Source: Tribonema minus (taxonomy: Eukaryota > Sar > Xanthophyceae > Tribonematales > Tribonemataceae). From it: a DNA stretch of 64,000 nt. The stretch lies in the NCBI GenBank assembly GCA_017506865.1, contig JAFCMP010000524.1, positions 124,001-188,000 on the forward strand. The letters are read 5' to 3'. Of this stretch, positions 45,766 to 57,614 are shown piece by piece. Numbering within the stretch: position 1 is the first letter of the stretch; each line of letters opens with the position of its first letter. The notes under the pieces are model-generated. The model had not been told where the DNA came from and ran no database searches. It saw only the letters and a program-made list of their open reading frames with translations. The position numbers and the translations under genes are program-made.

Positions 45766-47424
45766 TCACGGTAACGGAGGCGCGGCGCGCGCTGTTGTCA
45801 TCACCGTAATGACTGACAGTGGTGCCGCTGGTTGAGCCACCACCGCCATCGTCGTCGCCGCCGCGGCTGCCGCACGGTCACCGGTGCCGCCGCCGCCAGA
45901 CCCACCGCCGCCGTCCGAGCTGCCGCTGCTGCCGCCGCCGCCACAGCCACCGCCACCGTCCGACCTGCCAGAGCCGCCGCCGCCGCTGTGCGCACCCCCT
46001 TGACTGGGAGCGGCGCCACTGTTGACGTCGCGACCAGCACGACTGCGCGCACGTGCGTGCTCCAGCGCGCGCCACTCCGCGCGTATGCAGGCCTGCTCAG
46101 CAAGCAGCTCTGCCTGTTGCGCGTCCAGGGCACGCTGCACCGCGTCCTGTTCACGCCGCTGCCAGCAGTGCGCGTCCATCTCGCACTGCTGCAGCACCGC
46201 CTGCGCGTTCAGCTGTGTGCGCCCACTGGCAGGTGGTCATTGTCGTACAGGTCGAAATGCGTTGCATTGACCATCTGGGCGCACACAGTCAGCTGCTCCT
46301 GCTGCTGGCTGAGCTCCCCCTGTCTCTCAGGCTGATGAGCGCGTTCAGCCGGGCTAACGCCGTGCTGCCTCCACCACTGGCAGCGCCTCCGATTGCCGCT
46401 GCTCCGCTATGCGAATCTGCGTCTGACTCTGCGGCATGAGCATCATGTAGGTGGCTGGATGGCGTGCCTGGCAAGCTGCGCCGTTGAGCTGCGCGCAAGC
46501 GTCCGGTTTAAGCATGTCCAGCGGGTCGCTGCGCTGCAAGGCTGTGTGCTGTATGAACAGCCCTGCACGCGGCGGCGTGCTTGCATCGCCGGTGACGGTG
46601 CGCGCCGATGACGATGCTGCGATTGGTGCAGCGGATACGCTGCGCGGCGCTGAGGCAATCTGCAAGATCGATGCGGCGCGCACATCTCTGCGCATACTGA
46701 CCAGCATGGCGTCCATGTCGTTGTAGCGGCGCTCCAGCCTAACTTAAAGCCTTAGGCTTGTTACGAGGGCCTCAGCACCGTGACGGTCCTTTGCCACTTG
46801 GAGCCAACGGGTGTCACACGGTAACAGTTGACGCCGGCGTGTATGTGCGCGCATACCTCGAAGCCGATAATGTGGCTGATGTCGGCATGCAGTTGTCGCT
46901 GGAGCTCTGATTCAGAACCTACTAGTAGTAGCTGCTGCATCTCACCCCCCCTTTCCCAGGCAGTCTGAGAGTAGCTGCCAGTGATGGAACGTGAGGGTGC
47001 CAGTGGTATGACGTCGTGGTAGCCGTAGGTGGGCCTAGTGTCGTTGCCAGTGCCCACTGGCACGGCCACGCCGTGGACAGATGTATGCTCCATGCTACGG
47101 GGCGTCTCAGTGGCCAAGCCGAAACCACTGGCACCACTGGGCCAGGCCATGGAGCTTCTCGTCGATGAGCTAGACACAGATGGTTGGCGATCGTCTGCCG
47201 TTGCACCGACGGGTGCGTGAAAGAGGGGAGCCAGCCTGAGGCCAGCAGGAGCGTACTGCCGGAGTACAGCAGGCGGGACAGCTGTCACAGTGGCTGATGT
47301 CCAATGTCCATGACTTGCTGGCTGCAGCGGAACCTCCGCCACAGCATGGACGACGGAAACTTTGAAGGCGGTGCCCGGCCTTCCGATCGTCTGGTCCACG
47401 CGCAGTCACTGTGGCACCGGTCAT
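45766..47424 (-). pseudogene. Possible coiled-coil/glycine-rich transposon-type gene, frame-broken
   Basis: From the right: a 212-codon frame (47399-46761) with SESELQRQLHADISHIIGFE near its end, a second frame 46716-46354 (MDAMLVSMRRDVRAASILQI, HPATYMMLMPQSQTQIRIAE), then after frame changes 46197-45766 with a charged helix QRALDAQQAELLAEQACIRA EWRALEHAR and a Gly/Ser-rich tail. Order and composition (coiled coil plus low-complexity tail) recall the tract at 21.5-22.8 kb. No catalytic domain is recognised. Confidence 0.3.
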
Positions 47425-47624
47425 CGCCTTCTTGGCGAAAAGGCTGCCTTATGATAGTATGAGGGGCGAATATCCTCCTTCGACACTGGCAGCAGACGTA
47501 GTACGCATTCCATGCTGGCGCTCCAAGCCAATCGGCATTCCGCTCGCTACGAGTAACAGTTACTGCTGCTGCAGCAGCTGCCAGTGCTGCAGCAAGTTGA
47601 ACGGGTCTAAAAAAAAATTAAATG

Positions 47625-48199
47625 CATTGTACTTTTTATTAATTCTCGCTCAGGGCGCGAAAAAGCCCAGATGATGGTCTAACTTGATGCTGCTGTACGG
47701 AATCTGCATGTCGTGTGACTTCTGAAAGTGTCTCAACAACAACCACTCAAACGCCGCCGCCGCCAAATGGCATCTCGGGATCCTCCCCTACGTCCTCCTC
47801 CATGTGCCCCCCCCCCCCTGGCTTCTGCCATGTGTGTCATGACACGCCCAGAGTACGCCATGTGGAGCGCTGCCGACAGTGCCGAGCGTAAGCGCGCCAG
47901 GGCGATGCCCTTAAGAGCTTTAGGGCGCGCTCCTCCGGGCACTGACATCCTGCTGGCATACTCCGTCGCCACAGCCTCCAGCAGCTTCCGCCCCTGCTCC
48001 CCGATGCTGCCAGTGCTAAAAGACCCGATTGCCAATTTGCAATTGGCAAGTTTGTAGCAATTCTGGTCATAATAACCAGAATAGTGGGATAATTTGGCGG
48101 CCTCTTGGTCGCAGCAGCAGCGCTCTGGGTCTGCTGCAGTCTTCGCCGCCCGCGACGCCACCTGACAGTGTGCCTCGAACTTCTTGAAGCAGGTGACGT
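47625..48199 (-). mobile_element. Second, 5'-truncated copy of the 14.3-kb LINE
   Basis: Closely similar to 14308-~14850 over its whole length and sharing the same 3' end (plus-strand TTTTTATTAATTCTCGCTCA). The reading SRAAKTAADPERCC, EAAKLSHYSGYYDQNCYKLA, GSIGEQGRKLLEAVATEYA matches the first copy. Homology ends at CAGGTGACGT near 48199 where the first copy continues, a typical 5' truncation of a target-primed insertion. The 3' side on the minus strand is followed by a TTTAATTTTTTTT stretch. The two copies differ by several short near-palindromic insertions. Confidence 0.8.
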
Positions 48200-48814
48200 T
48201 GTACTTTTATTATATTAGTAGGCCGCGTTTTGTACCGGGACCAATTGAGAAGTTTACACTAATAGTCTAGCCTAGCTCAGCATTGACCAATGACAGACAC
48301 TGTCCATATGTGAGAGACGAGCCTGAGGGCATTGCCACTGCACAACAGTTACTGTGTGACAGCACTCAAGCAAAAACTTAGTGACACTGTGTGTGAGTTA
48401 TCAGGCTGTCTCCGAGTCTCTCAAGCTGTTCAAGTTGCCACAGTGTGAGCACACCATTGGCAATTGTTAGCAACTGTTCAACACCAACTTGAAGTTGTAA
48501 CCGCCAACCAACTGCAACTACAGACTGACAGTAACTGTAACAGTAACTGTCACAGTGCTGCCGCAGTGGAACTTACTAATAGGTGACACGCCTAGTAGCA
48601 CCACACCCAGTCCGGCAATTGAATCTCAAAATCCCTCTCAAAATCCCTGCACACACTGGCAGTGGCACTGCCAGTGCCAGCCTGCACTGCTGAGGCAGTG
48701 TGCTGCGGCCGCCGCATGCTGCCTGCTGCTCTCAGAGGCTACTCCCAAAATTTAATTCAGATTAATTGTGAAAAACGAGACCTGCCAGTGAACTATAGGA
48801 CAACCATTACGGGA
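48200..48814. other. Spacer DNA rich in CAGTAACTG/CACTGTGACAGTG motifs
   Basis: No gene is recognised. Dense in short near-palindromes (AACTGTAACAGTAACTGTCA at ~48534, CTGGCAGTGGCACTGCCAGT at ~48656). Confidence 0.5.
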
Positions 48815-49214
48815 CCCAGCATCAATGGTTCAGCCATTGACGAATTGGCCAAGTCTGCCAGTGCCGGTGAGTCACTGACAAACACAGTCACACTGTCAGT
48901 CACTGTCACACAGTGGTCGAAATGTGCCAGCGTTAACCATCGCTGCAGCATGCTGCATGTCACCACTGGCAGCCTGAGGAATACAATGTTGAGGTTTCGA
49001 GGTCACCGTGAACTTCGATTGAATGCACCACCTGGTCCTGGACCAGTTTTAGGTTGATTATCATTCAAGTTGCATGCCATCATGGTGAGCACTGAGCACA
49101 TTCAACTTCAACTTCCTCAGATATAAAAGATTCACAGTTGACTCGGAGGTTCAAGCCTTGACTGCCAGGCTGAGTGAGTAGTGTTTTGACTTAACAGCTC
49201 AACAGGGGACAACT
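48815..49214. repeat. Inner edge of the right arm, homologous but indel-rich
   Basis: Counterpart of 41389-41790. Relative to the left edge it has extra CAGCCT (within ACTCAGCCTGGCAGT on the complementary strand), GAG and a CCAGGA duplication forming CCTGGTCCTGGACCAG, and it lacks two ACTTGA-containing insertions. Confidence 0.8.
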
Positions 49215-49456
49215 TCAACCTGATCTTGAAGATCCTGCCAGTGAGGGTTGAAAATAATTGGTGCATAACTTGAAGTTCATTGATGATCATTTACTAGTAT
49301 TACGTTACTTTTAAATTAAAACAGTATGCCTACCAGGCAAATGATTGAATGACTCAGAGTAATATAATATATTATTTTTATATATTATAATACTATAGCT
49401 ACTAGTAGTACAATACGGACGGCTATGCTGCAGCTGCTGGGGTGGGGGAGGACGCG

Positions 49457-49816
49457 AAGGTCAAGCACCGTCACGGTGACCACACCGGCACCTTGACGTC
49501 ATCTTGGACTTCAAAAAATTTGTGCCATTCGTGCAGGAGTCGTACGGACGGCTGGGCAAGCAGACAAGACTTTTTGTCACTGATTGCCAGTGGCAAGGAG
49601 TTGGCAATGCACTCAGCACTGTGCTCAGGGGGGGGGACGGCAGATGTGTTACGCAAGGCCGGGTTAGCTAAGCGTCAGATCCTCATTGAGCTGTCAGTGA
49701 GCATATCGCTGGCGCGGGAGTTGGCGGAGTGCGTCATGGCGTACACACGCGGAGCGCGAATGCTGGGCTGTGTTGCAGCGCCGGTATCCAAGCTCCTAGG
49801 GCACAGCGCAGACTAG
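49457..49816 (+). mobile_element. LINE C-terminal (REL-like) fragment, right copy
   Basis: Reads KVKH, then after an interruption LDVILDFKKFVPFVQESYGR and LGKQ, then in the next frame DFLSLIASGKELAMHSAL and IELSVSISLARELAECVMAY TRG to a stop at 49816. The block 'FVPFVxESYGRLGK...FL' followed by a helix before 'LARELAxCVMAYxRG' matches the end of the restriction-like endonuclease region of non-LTR elements. A 23-bp interruption at ~49467-49489 with TCACGGTGA, flanked by CACC on both sides, splits KVKH from LDVI; removing it restores a continuous frame. No reverse transcriptase is visible. It lies ~0.9 kb upstream of the ferritin-like gene. Confidence 0.6.
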
Positions 49817-50735
49817 GCTGCTGCGTTGGCGCAAGCTTATCGATTGCATAGGCAGCCCGGCCTCCGAGTCCCTTGGGCCCGGCCTTTATAAACACATTGT
49901 CAAGTCCATACAGCCTGAGTATTATCGTAGTACGTACAAAATTTATACATCTATTATACCCATCATGGCATCACGATTGGGTATCAATGCCCATAGCATC
50001 ACATTGAGCAGCAGACTGAGTCCATTCTGAAGATTTTGTACCTGTGCGTCCATACTGAGTGTTGTGTTGCAGACTGTTAGTGAGTCCCGGTTTCAGAAAA
50101 ATATTATTCATAATAGTATCCGATTCGGAATCGTATATGATAACATTGAGTGAAACCTTCTGAATGGAGCGCTTTAACGCCAGCTGCCAAGGCTTGGACT
50201 GGGCACTGTCAGGTCCTGGACATATGGCTGCAGTAGTGTCACTGAGAGTGTGAGAATGACCTGAGAGTGACCAGCACAAAGCTTATAACCTTTGTTAAAA
50301 GGTTATCAATGGAGTGTGTAACACGGTGCCTTTTCGTATGTGACCTGTAGTGACTGGCAGACCTGACAGTCCACCAGTGTGTGGCTCTACGGCTCTTAGG
50401 TTCGGCTCAGAGTCCGTGAGGCACACAGCAGGATATGAACTAGGCAGCTACATACATACACACGGCCAGTGAAGCCGGATGCTTAGGATTGCTTTAGAGG
50501 CATTTCTTCTTCCGGTTTAAAATTTTCTTCAACGGTTGAACGACCCGTTGACTCCCCGACACTGGTCCTCAGGCGAAGTATTGTGCCCACACTTCGTGAG
50601 AGCTCAGCAGGGCGGCGCGAAGCAATCGAGGCACCGCCGCCTGGCAAAGGCGCCGCATTGCAAGTGAGGCCGTAAAGCATGTCAAGTCCCTGAGGCTCAC
50701 AACTCAGCCGACGTGCATCGCCAAGCAGCAGAACG

Positions 50736-53700
50736 ATGATCAACGCTCCCAACCTCGCTTGCATCATCCTGGCCCTGGCAGCGCCCGCTGCGTCTGCAGC
50801 CGGCAGCCTCAGGGGCAGCAGGCGCACGCAGTCTGAAGGCATGGTGACGACGGAGGGGCCGACCGACATCGACATCGCCATCGCCAAGTTCGCCCTCAAC
50901 GTAAGCCAGTCACTGTATTTGGAAAGCCGGCTGAGTTGAAACAAATTGAATGTGCCAGTGGGGCAAGACTTATTTCGATGACACATCTAATGTTTCCGTT
51001 CTGTGGTATCATACCATGCATGCTGCAATGCCTCTGAGTCAGTATATCGTTTGTCATTCAGCGTACTACTAGATTTATTGCCGCAGCGCTCACTAGGTGG
51101 CACCAAGATTGAACCTCGACATGCCAATGGCATGCACTGTGACGTGACTGCTGCAGCAGTGCAATCAATTTCAATTTCAATTTGGTGAATCATTGATGAT
51201 CTTAAAGGAATTAGTTTGATTTGAAAACAGTTACTGTTAGTAACTTAACGTTGAACAGTAACTGCGTCAATGACATGTTGATATTTTCTATTCAATCTGC
51301 ACAAGTGATCACAACTTTGAACTTTGAAAGCTCACTGACACTGTGGCACTCACTGCAGTCTGGCAGCAGCTAATGAGCCGCCCCAACTTGGCATTGTACA
51401 TCCACTGGCAGACTGAGTGCCACTCGCGTCTATGAGTCACTGTACCTGATACTCAGTCTGACAGTCACAGCGACTGTCACACAGTGTCTGACAAATTGGC
51501 AAATCGAATGCACTGACGTACCGTCTGAATACTTAACCTTCAAGTTTCAAGATATGAAAACTTTGTCTTTTGAAATTCAGTGCGGCACTGCAACGGCGCC
51601 ACGGTCGCCCATGGTGACCCTCAGGCTCAGGCTGACTGTCACAGTGTGCCAAATATCGGATTCCGTGTGCCACTGCAGCTCGAGTGCTTGGAAGCCGAGT
51701 TCTACAGTTATGCTGCCTACGGGTACGGCCTCACCGACGACCTCCGCGGCTACGGGCCCGAGCCCATCGGCGGCATGAAGGCTACCCTGTCTCCCGAGGT
51801 GCAGGCCTACGCCGAGGAGATCGCCAAGAACGAGATCGCACACGTTGGCGTGCTGCGCGCGGCCCTTGGGAACTTGGCTCCTGCATGCCCTCAGATTGAC
51901 ATCGGCCCAGCATTTGCGGCTGTTGCCAACGCCGCCGCTGCAACTGTCTTCGACCCCCCCTACACGCCCTACGACAATGACACCTCATTTCTGCTGGGCG
52001 CATTTCTCTTCGAGGACGTTGGTGAGTAGTCCAAGAGTGGCTGCAAATTCTCATTAAATTTTGTTATCAAACGTTAAACTTCAAACAGTAAACTTTGACA
52101 AAATTTAATGATTCCTGACGCCACCTGGCGATCTCTACAATTTCTGAATCAAGTGACTTGCACAATATCATTTATTTTCTCGGTCAAGTATCAGATCTGT
52201 TGCTGTAGCTGAACCTGACAGTCTGAGTCACTGTGCGGCTCTGTGACAGTCAGTCACAGTCGGACCTCAGGTCTGAGAGGCTGTCAGATGTCAAATCTGA
52301 TTCACATTAATTACTGATACCAGCCTGTGAGTGAGTTGCATTGTGATGCATCATGATAGGAACCATCATGATTTAATTTAGTGGTTACGGTAACCGTAGA
52401 TTAAAAAACAACCGTTAGGGAATCTAACGTAGGGTAACCGTTTGTCCTGTGCGTCCAGGTGTTGTCGACACTTGTGCCATGTACGTGTCTCGGTACCTGT
52501 ACGCTCAATGGATAGAGTTTCAGTCTCCGAAGCTGAAGGCTGCAGGTTCGAGTCCTGCCGAGATCGCCATGTTTAGCATGAGTTGCCTCACTGCTGTGTT
52601 TATCAACTCCTGCTAGAACTACACACCTTACGACTCCTGAGACCTCAGTTCCACATGCCCATGTGCTGTTTGCAAACCCATATCAAATGAGAGCATAGTC
52701 TATTAGCCAGCGGCCAAAGGCAGTGGAGAGAAGTCCTGTCAGGAAGTCATGGTGTTGGGTGTCTTATTAGCACACAAGGCATGTCGCGCACCGGCGGTTA
52801 CGCAACCCTACTTCAACAACGGCTCCACCTAGGGTTGCCTCACCACAGTCCCGCTGGCAAGTGAGGTAATGCATGCATTGGCAAGTTGAATATCATGGCG
52901 GAACCATGGACAACCCTTACGGAGACTCTCGAAGTCTGCCATCATGGCCGTCCGTCTTGTAGCCCTCGCCATTCTGCGCATGGACTTTTATACATACTAT
53001 CAGAATCAATGTACACTGTGACATCAAAGTTTTAAATCTTAGTGTGCCAATTCAATTCCATTTCAAATTGGTGTACTCAGCAAGACCTCAGCAACATCTG
53101 CTGAGCGCCTGCTACTACTAGTCACTGTGGTCAGCACGCTACTAGCTAGTGTACTGTGTGCGCAGTTCTCAGTGCTCATCATGCAATCATACTCAACTCA
53201 AAAACTGCTACCACGTGGCATTGCCTTCACTTCTTCACTTCAACAACATGTTGAAATGCAGCAACAAATTTTAACGCTCAGGCTGACGGGTTCAACCAGA
53301 CTTTGCCAATTTGAAAGTGGTGTAATGCGGATGCTGCCCGACTGAGTGTTTCAAACCTTCCCAGCCCATGCTTTTTAACATACGTGACCTGCATATGAAG
53401 TTGGTTACCGTAGTCTAGTGTTGCGATTATTGTGATAGCGCAGTTGATTAAGGAATTTCTTCTGAAAATCTTTATGACTATGCTCATGAGCGTTTTCTTT
53501 ATGGCTACCATATATTGCATAGTGCCGCAGCGGCTGGCTGACCCTCAAGATATCCCACACGTTGACTAGCAATTGCCTTCAGGTGAATCAGAAATTAGCA
53601 CCCAGTAGTAGTAGAATTAGCAATTTAATGGTACTACAGGCTAGGAGACTTAGTAAAATCAATTTACCCTTGAATAAGCAAAGCCAAGAATATTATCATC

Positions 53701-56625
53701 AATACATCACATCCGATGAGTCAGTGAGAAATCTCGCGCGTATACGGCTGCCGCTGACCTTCAAGTTAACAACACTCAACGGCTGCGACTGACCTTACCA
53801 ACACTCAACTTCAAAATTCAAATTAAGTTCAACTTGTTCACTCCCTTTGAACTTCTTGGCAACACGCTGTCAGGTGTGACGGCTTACAACGGGGCTGCTC
53901 CACTGCTCACCAACAAGGGCATTCTGAGCACAGCTGCCAGCATCCTTGCAGTGGAAGCCTACCACGGTGGCAGCCTCCGCACGGTGAGCCTCTGAGCATT
54001 GCTGCAGTGCAATCAAATCACTGGCACATTCAGAAACCTCTAGATTCCAAAGGTACTGTAGCACTGTGCCATATACGGTCACTGACATCATGATGATGGC
54101 ACGTGCAGCCGGGTACTATTCGCGATGATCCACACTCAGTCTGGAGTAGCGCCATTGATGAAAGTTCAAAGTTTATCCCACTTCAGCAACTGCATAATAT
54201 AACATCATATGATAGTGCAACTCTGACTCGATCATTGCAAAGTTCAACATCAACATGAAGTTGTCAACTTGTTGACAGACTTGCCGACTCTAAGGCTAAG
54301 AGTATTTTGTGGCTTTCCGTGTAAAATACTATGGCTTGTGCAACATTTCTACCAATGGTTGTTCTAGCAGTACAATAACCACAGTAACAACAGTAAGTAG
54401 CCTAAAGATTCAAGTTGGCAAAGAAATCTGCTAATTGTCGATCTATGATACGCCGTAGGTCAATAACTGCATTTTTCCGTATACGGCCGTATTTTCTGTT
54501 AATCAGTAACTCAACACCGTGCGTAACATACCCCCACTGAAATCTTGGCAGAACAGGCACTTCCCAGCATGACTTCAACTTCAAAGTCAAAGGGCGTGCA
54601 TAACACTTTTTGTACAGCCTGAGAGTAGTAAAGGAACATTATAGAAAAAATAATCTACATATTTGCTGGGTGCCATGCACTAAGTCTTGCAGTATTATTT
54701 GCAGTCGTGGATGACACCCCCCGCCCCAATCACTGGCAGTCCCTCTGGGCCATTGGTAGGAGACTCGCACTTAATAATGTATGCACTTACGCACCGGTAT
54801 CCTGCATCAATGCGAGCATAACTTCCTCGCCGATTTTGTCACTAGCTGCCAGTGCTCTGTCATGGCCCTTGATGAAGAGATATACTATTTGTACATACAC
54901 ATATACGAATACATAGTTTGTATATACGCAAAGAGATATACGCAGCAAGAACTTCAGTTGAACATACACGGTGCAATCAATGCATGCCTTACTATGAGTG
55001 CCGCTAAAGCTTTTCAGCTGAGTAGCCTTCAAGTGACTTAGTTTGTACTGACAGTATTGTGTATTAACGTGGACGGCCCAGGCCCCGGCGCCGGTTGACT
55101 TTCATAGCCTAGAACTTCAACTTGATTCAGATACAGAAAAAAATGGAGATTCACATGCCACCGTCGCACACACTGTGGCACAGTGATTGTGGCACGTGCA
55201 ATTGCGGTCCTTAGCGCATATTACCATATTTGAAAGTATCAAGCCTTCTTTCAAAGCCCTGACGAAGGACGGGGTGTGTCAATCACAGATGGCATGCGGC
55301 TATATATGTGTGTGTTGACCATGCTCTTCAGAACAGTCCATTCACTGATAGTGCTGACAAAGGGTCCACTGCGCTGCTCAGCTGCTGCATTCGATTCTAG
55401 TTGCAACCCCCCTCACGTACGCCATTACACGCTCGGCCAGCTCCTGTGCTGCAGCAAGCCTTAGGGATGTGGCAGAGGCAGATTTTTTACTGTTGATCCG
55501 GGTAATACACAGTCAGTCACAGTGAAGCGCTGCAACAACTAGAAAGCATGAAAGTTTAACACAAAGTAAGGAAATCGGTGGAACTACAGTGGTGTGCCAC
55601 AGTGACTCAGAGGTCGTGTCTACTTAAAAGCTCAAGCTTGAGACCTGCAGGAACCACTGTATATGTGAGATATATCTAGATTCATTGATAATCATTGATG
55701 AAGTTCATGAAGTTCATGCCATAATGATTGTATGAGCGCATGCGTATGAGCTCAAGATGCTGCACCACTGGCAGCAACTTGGAAGATGGTACACTTGTAT
55801 TATTAGGCGCTGAGGATTGCAACTATAGTATATGTGTGGAAAGTGAACTGCCAAATTATCACTGTGACCATCTGCAACACGTTAATTGCGTTGCAATCTT
55901 AAGAGATTTTGAGTCACCCATTCAGTCTGGCAGCAGGATATTTATGTAGTACAACAATCAGCAGGATTCGGGGCCGCCTTGTTGTTCTGACTTGCAGTCC
56001 CTACATTTCATGATATCCCATCGGCATTGCATGTGCACATGCATTTACCAGCCCGTCAGTGTGTCTATCACTGAAAGGCGTGCTGTGGTGTGATGCTCAC
56101 ATCAATGACATGAGATGCTTCAGCAGCAGGGTCTCCGGCACTTCATCCTTTCCCCCTTCATGTACACGCTGCATTATTTACACGTCACAGCTAGCGGCGG
56201 CCATGCGCGTGTGCAACATCAATGCCGTTGGTTGCCTGCGTGCGGAACTGCCGCAGTTGTAACAATTACAATAAAGTGACACTGTATGCATTGAGCAACA
56301 TGATGTACAGATGTTAATCCTCTGCCCGTTCTGCTGCTGTGCCTGCTGCGCCCCCTGCCAGCTGCTCTACCAGCAGGAGGATGTTGTCCTGACACCCCAC
56401 ACCTTCACCGTTGGCGAGGCAGTTGCCCTCGCCTCTGCGCTGCGCGCGTCCGTCGGCGGCGGCAAAGACAAGGCCCTCGAAACCGATGGCGTTCTCTCCA
56501 TCATGCCTGTTGACGAGAACTCTCTGGCGTTTGCACGGACCGCCACCGAGGTCCTGAACATCGTCTACTTGGGCAGCGCCAGCACCCCCGGCGGTTTCTT
56601 CCCCAATGGCATCAACATGGCGTGA
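50736..56625 (+). CDS. PCC13-62-type ferritin-like (desiccation-related) secreted protein, right copy
   Basis: Exons 50736-50900, 51679-52021, 53874-53983, 56362-56625 give 293 residues (plant PCC13-62 is about 313). Junctions: AAC|GTAAGC..TGCAG|CTC (phase 0), GTTG|GTGAGT..TCAG|GTGTG (phase 1), ACG|GTGAGC..CCAG|CTG (phase 0). Residues 1-21 ([21 protein letters not shown]) are a signal peptide. The ferritin-like four-helix region follows: [21 protein letters not shown] (E57, E60, E62), [19 protein letters not shown] (E107, H110), [32 protein letters not shown] (E197, H200). The C-terminus [17 protein letters not shown] and [13 protein letters not shown] is the family signature. The Glu/His set would suit a di-metal site; biochemical function in the family is not firmly known, and expression is linked to drying stress in plants. 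Introns are long (up to 2.4 kb) and carry LINE scraps, a tRNA-like gene and many near-palindromes. Confidence 0.9.
52486..52566 (+). tRNA. tRNA-Arg(CCG)-like gene with an inserted linker, right copy
   Basis: Lies inside intron 2 of the ferritin-like gene. D-arm GCTC-AATGGATA-GAGT (503-518 of 52 kb), anticodon stem TCAGT/GCTGA with loop CTCCGAA (anticodon CCG), T-arm GCAGG-TTCGAGT-CCTGC and a 3' acceptor strand CGAGATC+G. The matching 5' strand TGTCTCG (five Watson-Crick pairs plus one G-T) sits at 52486-52492, but between it and the D-arm there are ten bases, GTACCTGTAC, where two are normal. That decamer is itself a near-palindrome. CCA follows directly in the DNA (52567-52569), which is not usual for nuclear tRNA genes and hints at an organelle or bacterial origin. 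A perfect B box (GGTTCGAGTCC) is present. Function is doubtful because of the linker. Confidence 0.65.
55398..55508 (-). mobile_element. Short LINE C-terminal scrap in intron 3, right copy
   Basis: Mirror copy of 35095-35205. Confidence 0.4.
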
Positions 56626-57614
56626 TTTTCGCTGCCCATTGTGGCAAGGCTGCAGTGCTCAGAGTATGTCGGGATGACAGACTTCAAGTACAGCAATTGC
56701 CTGTGGTGCACCTGTTGAGGTTCAGGGCACTGCAACAGGATGTAGTACACAGTGCGCGAGGCTGCACTGGCAGGGTCAGGTTGCTGCAAAGCCTGGTAGC
56801 CCATAGGGCTTGCTGCACTGTTACACAACTTCTTGAAGGAACTTGAAGTCTTGAGATCTTGACGCTGTAGTATACACTTTCTTTGCACAACCGAAGTTGC
56901 AGTGTGTGAGGCTGGAGGGGTGTCATGGGTGTTGAGTCTGCTCGTGCTGCACTCTCAGACTGCTGAATAGCTTGGCCCTAACCTTAGTCTGCGCACAGCA
57001 GCAATTGTAACGTTTTTTTGCTCATCGGCAGCAGTCCGTGATGATGGTACTGCCCTACCTGCGGCAGCTTGCGCATTCCTTCGCATGGCGCCGCAGAACA
57101 TCCCTTTGCAGTAATCAACTTCACCTCCATTCAAATTTGCTGTCTTGAGCCCCATGGACATGTGTGTTGTGTTGATTGATTTGTGCTGCTGATTGTCCGA
57201 CCGTCTATTGCTTTCTCATCTGGCATTGGTGCCTCTCCCGTCAGTGTTGCACGATGTCATGCATGTCATGGTTTGATTTGGTCACCGGTTGCAGTGTATG
57301 CTATGCATAACCAGAGTAATGTTTGACGTGCTGAACCATTGAAAGTGCACCATTGTCACACGATGCTAGCGAAGGAACATGAAAGCATTTGAATGCCTGA
57401 GCGCACATGTCAATCAAGTTTGGTTCAGTTCTTGGAATAGAGCGAGCGTTCTTGCAATGACATGTCAGAATTACGAAGCTCGTTCGACTCGCGGAGAATC
57501 TGAGACTCCCAGACTCGAGTACAGCAACTATTGGCCAATTTGAGTACGCAGTACTGGTACTCGTTGACAAGGAGCTGCTGGTACTGCTGGTGACCAGTGG
57601 GTCCCAGTGACGTT
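56626..57614. other. Mirror of 32989-33977, right arm
   Basis: No gene is supported. TGTAA, the usual green-algal polyadenylation signal, occurs at ~57006, about 380 bp after the ferritin-like stop codon. Confidence 0.4.

Noticed and set aside
49442..49816. Intact 124-residue gene in both arms
   Set aside because: The first ~35 codons are out of frame with the LINE-like continuation; it is better explained as a damaged retroelement C-terminus.
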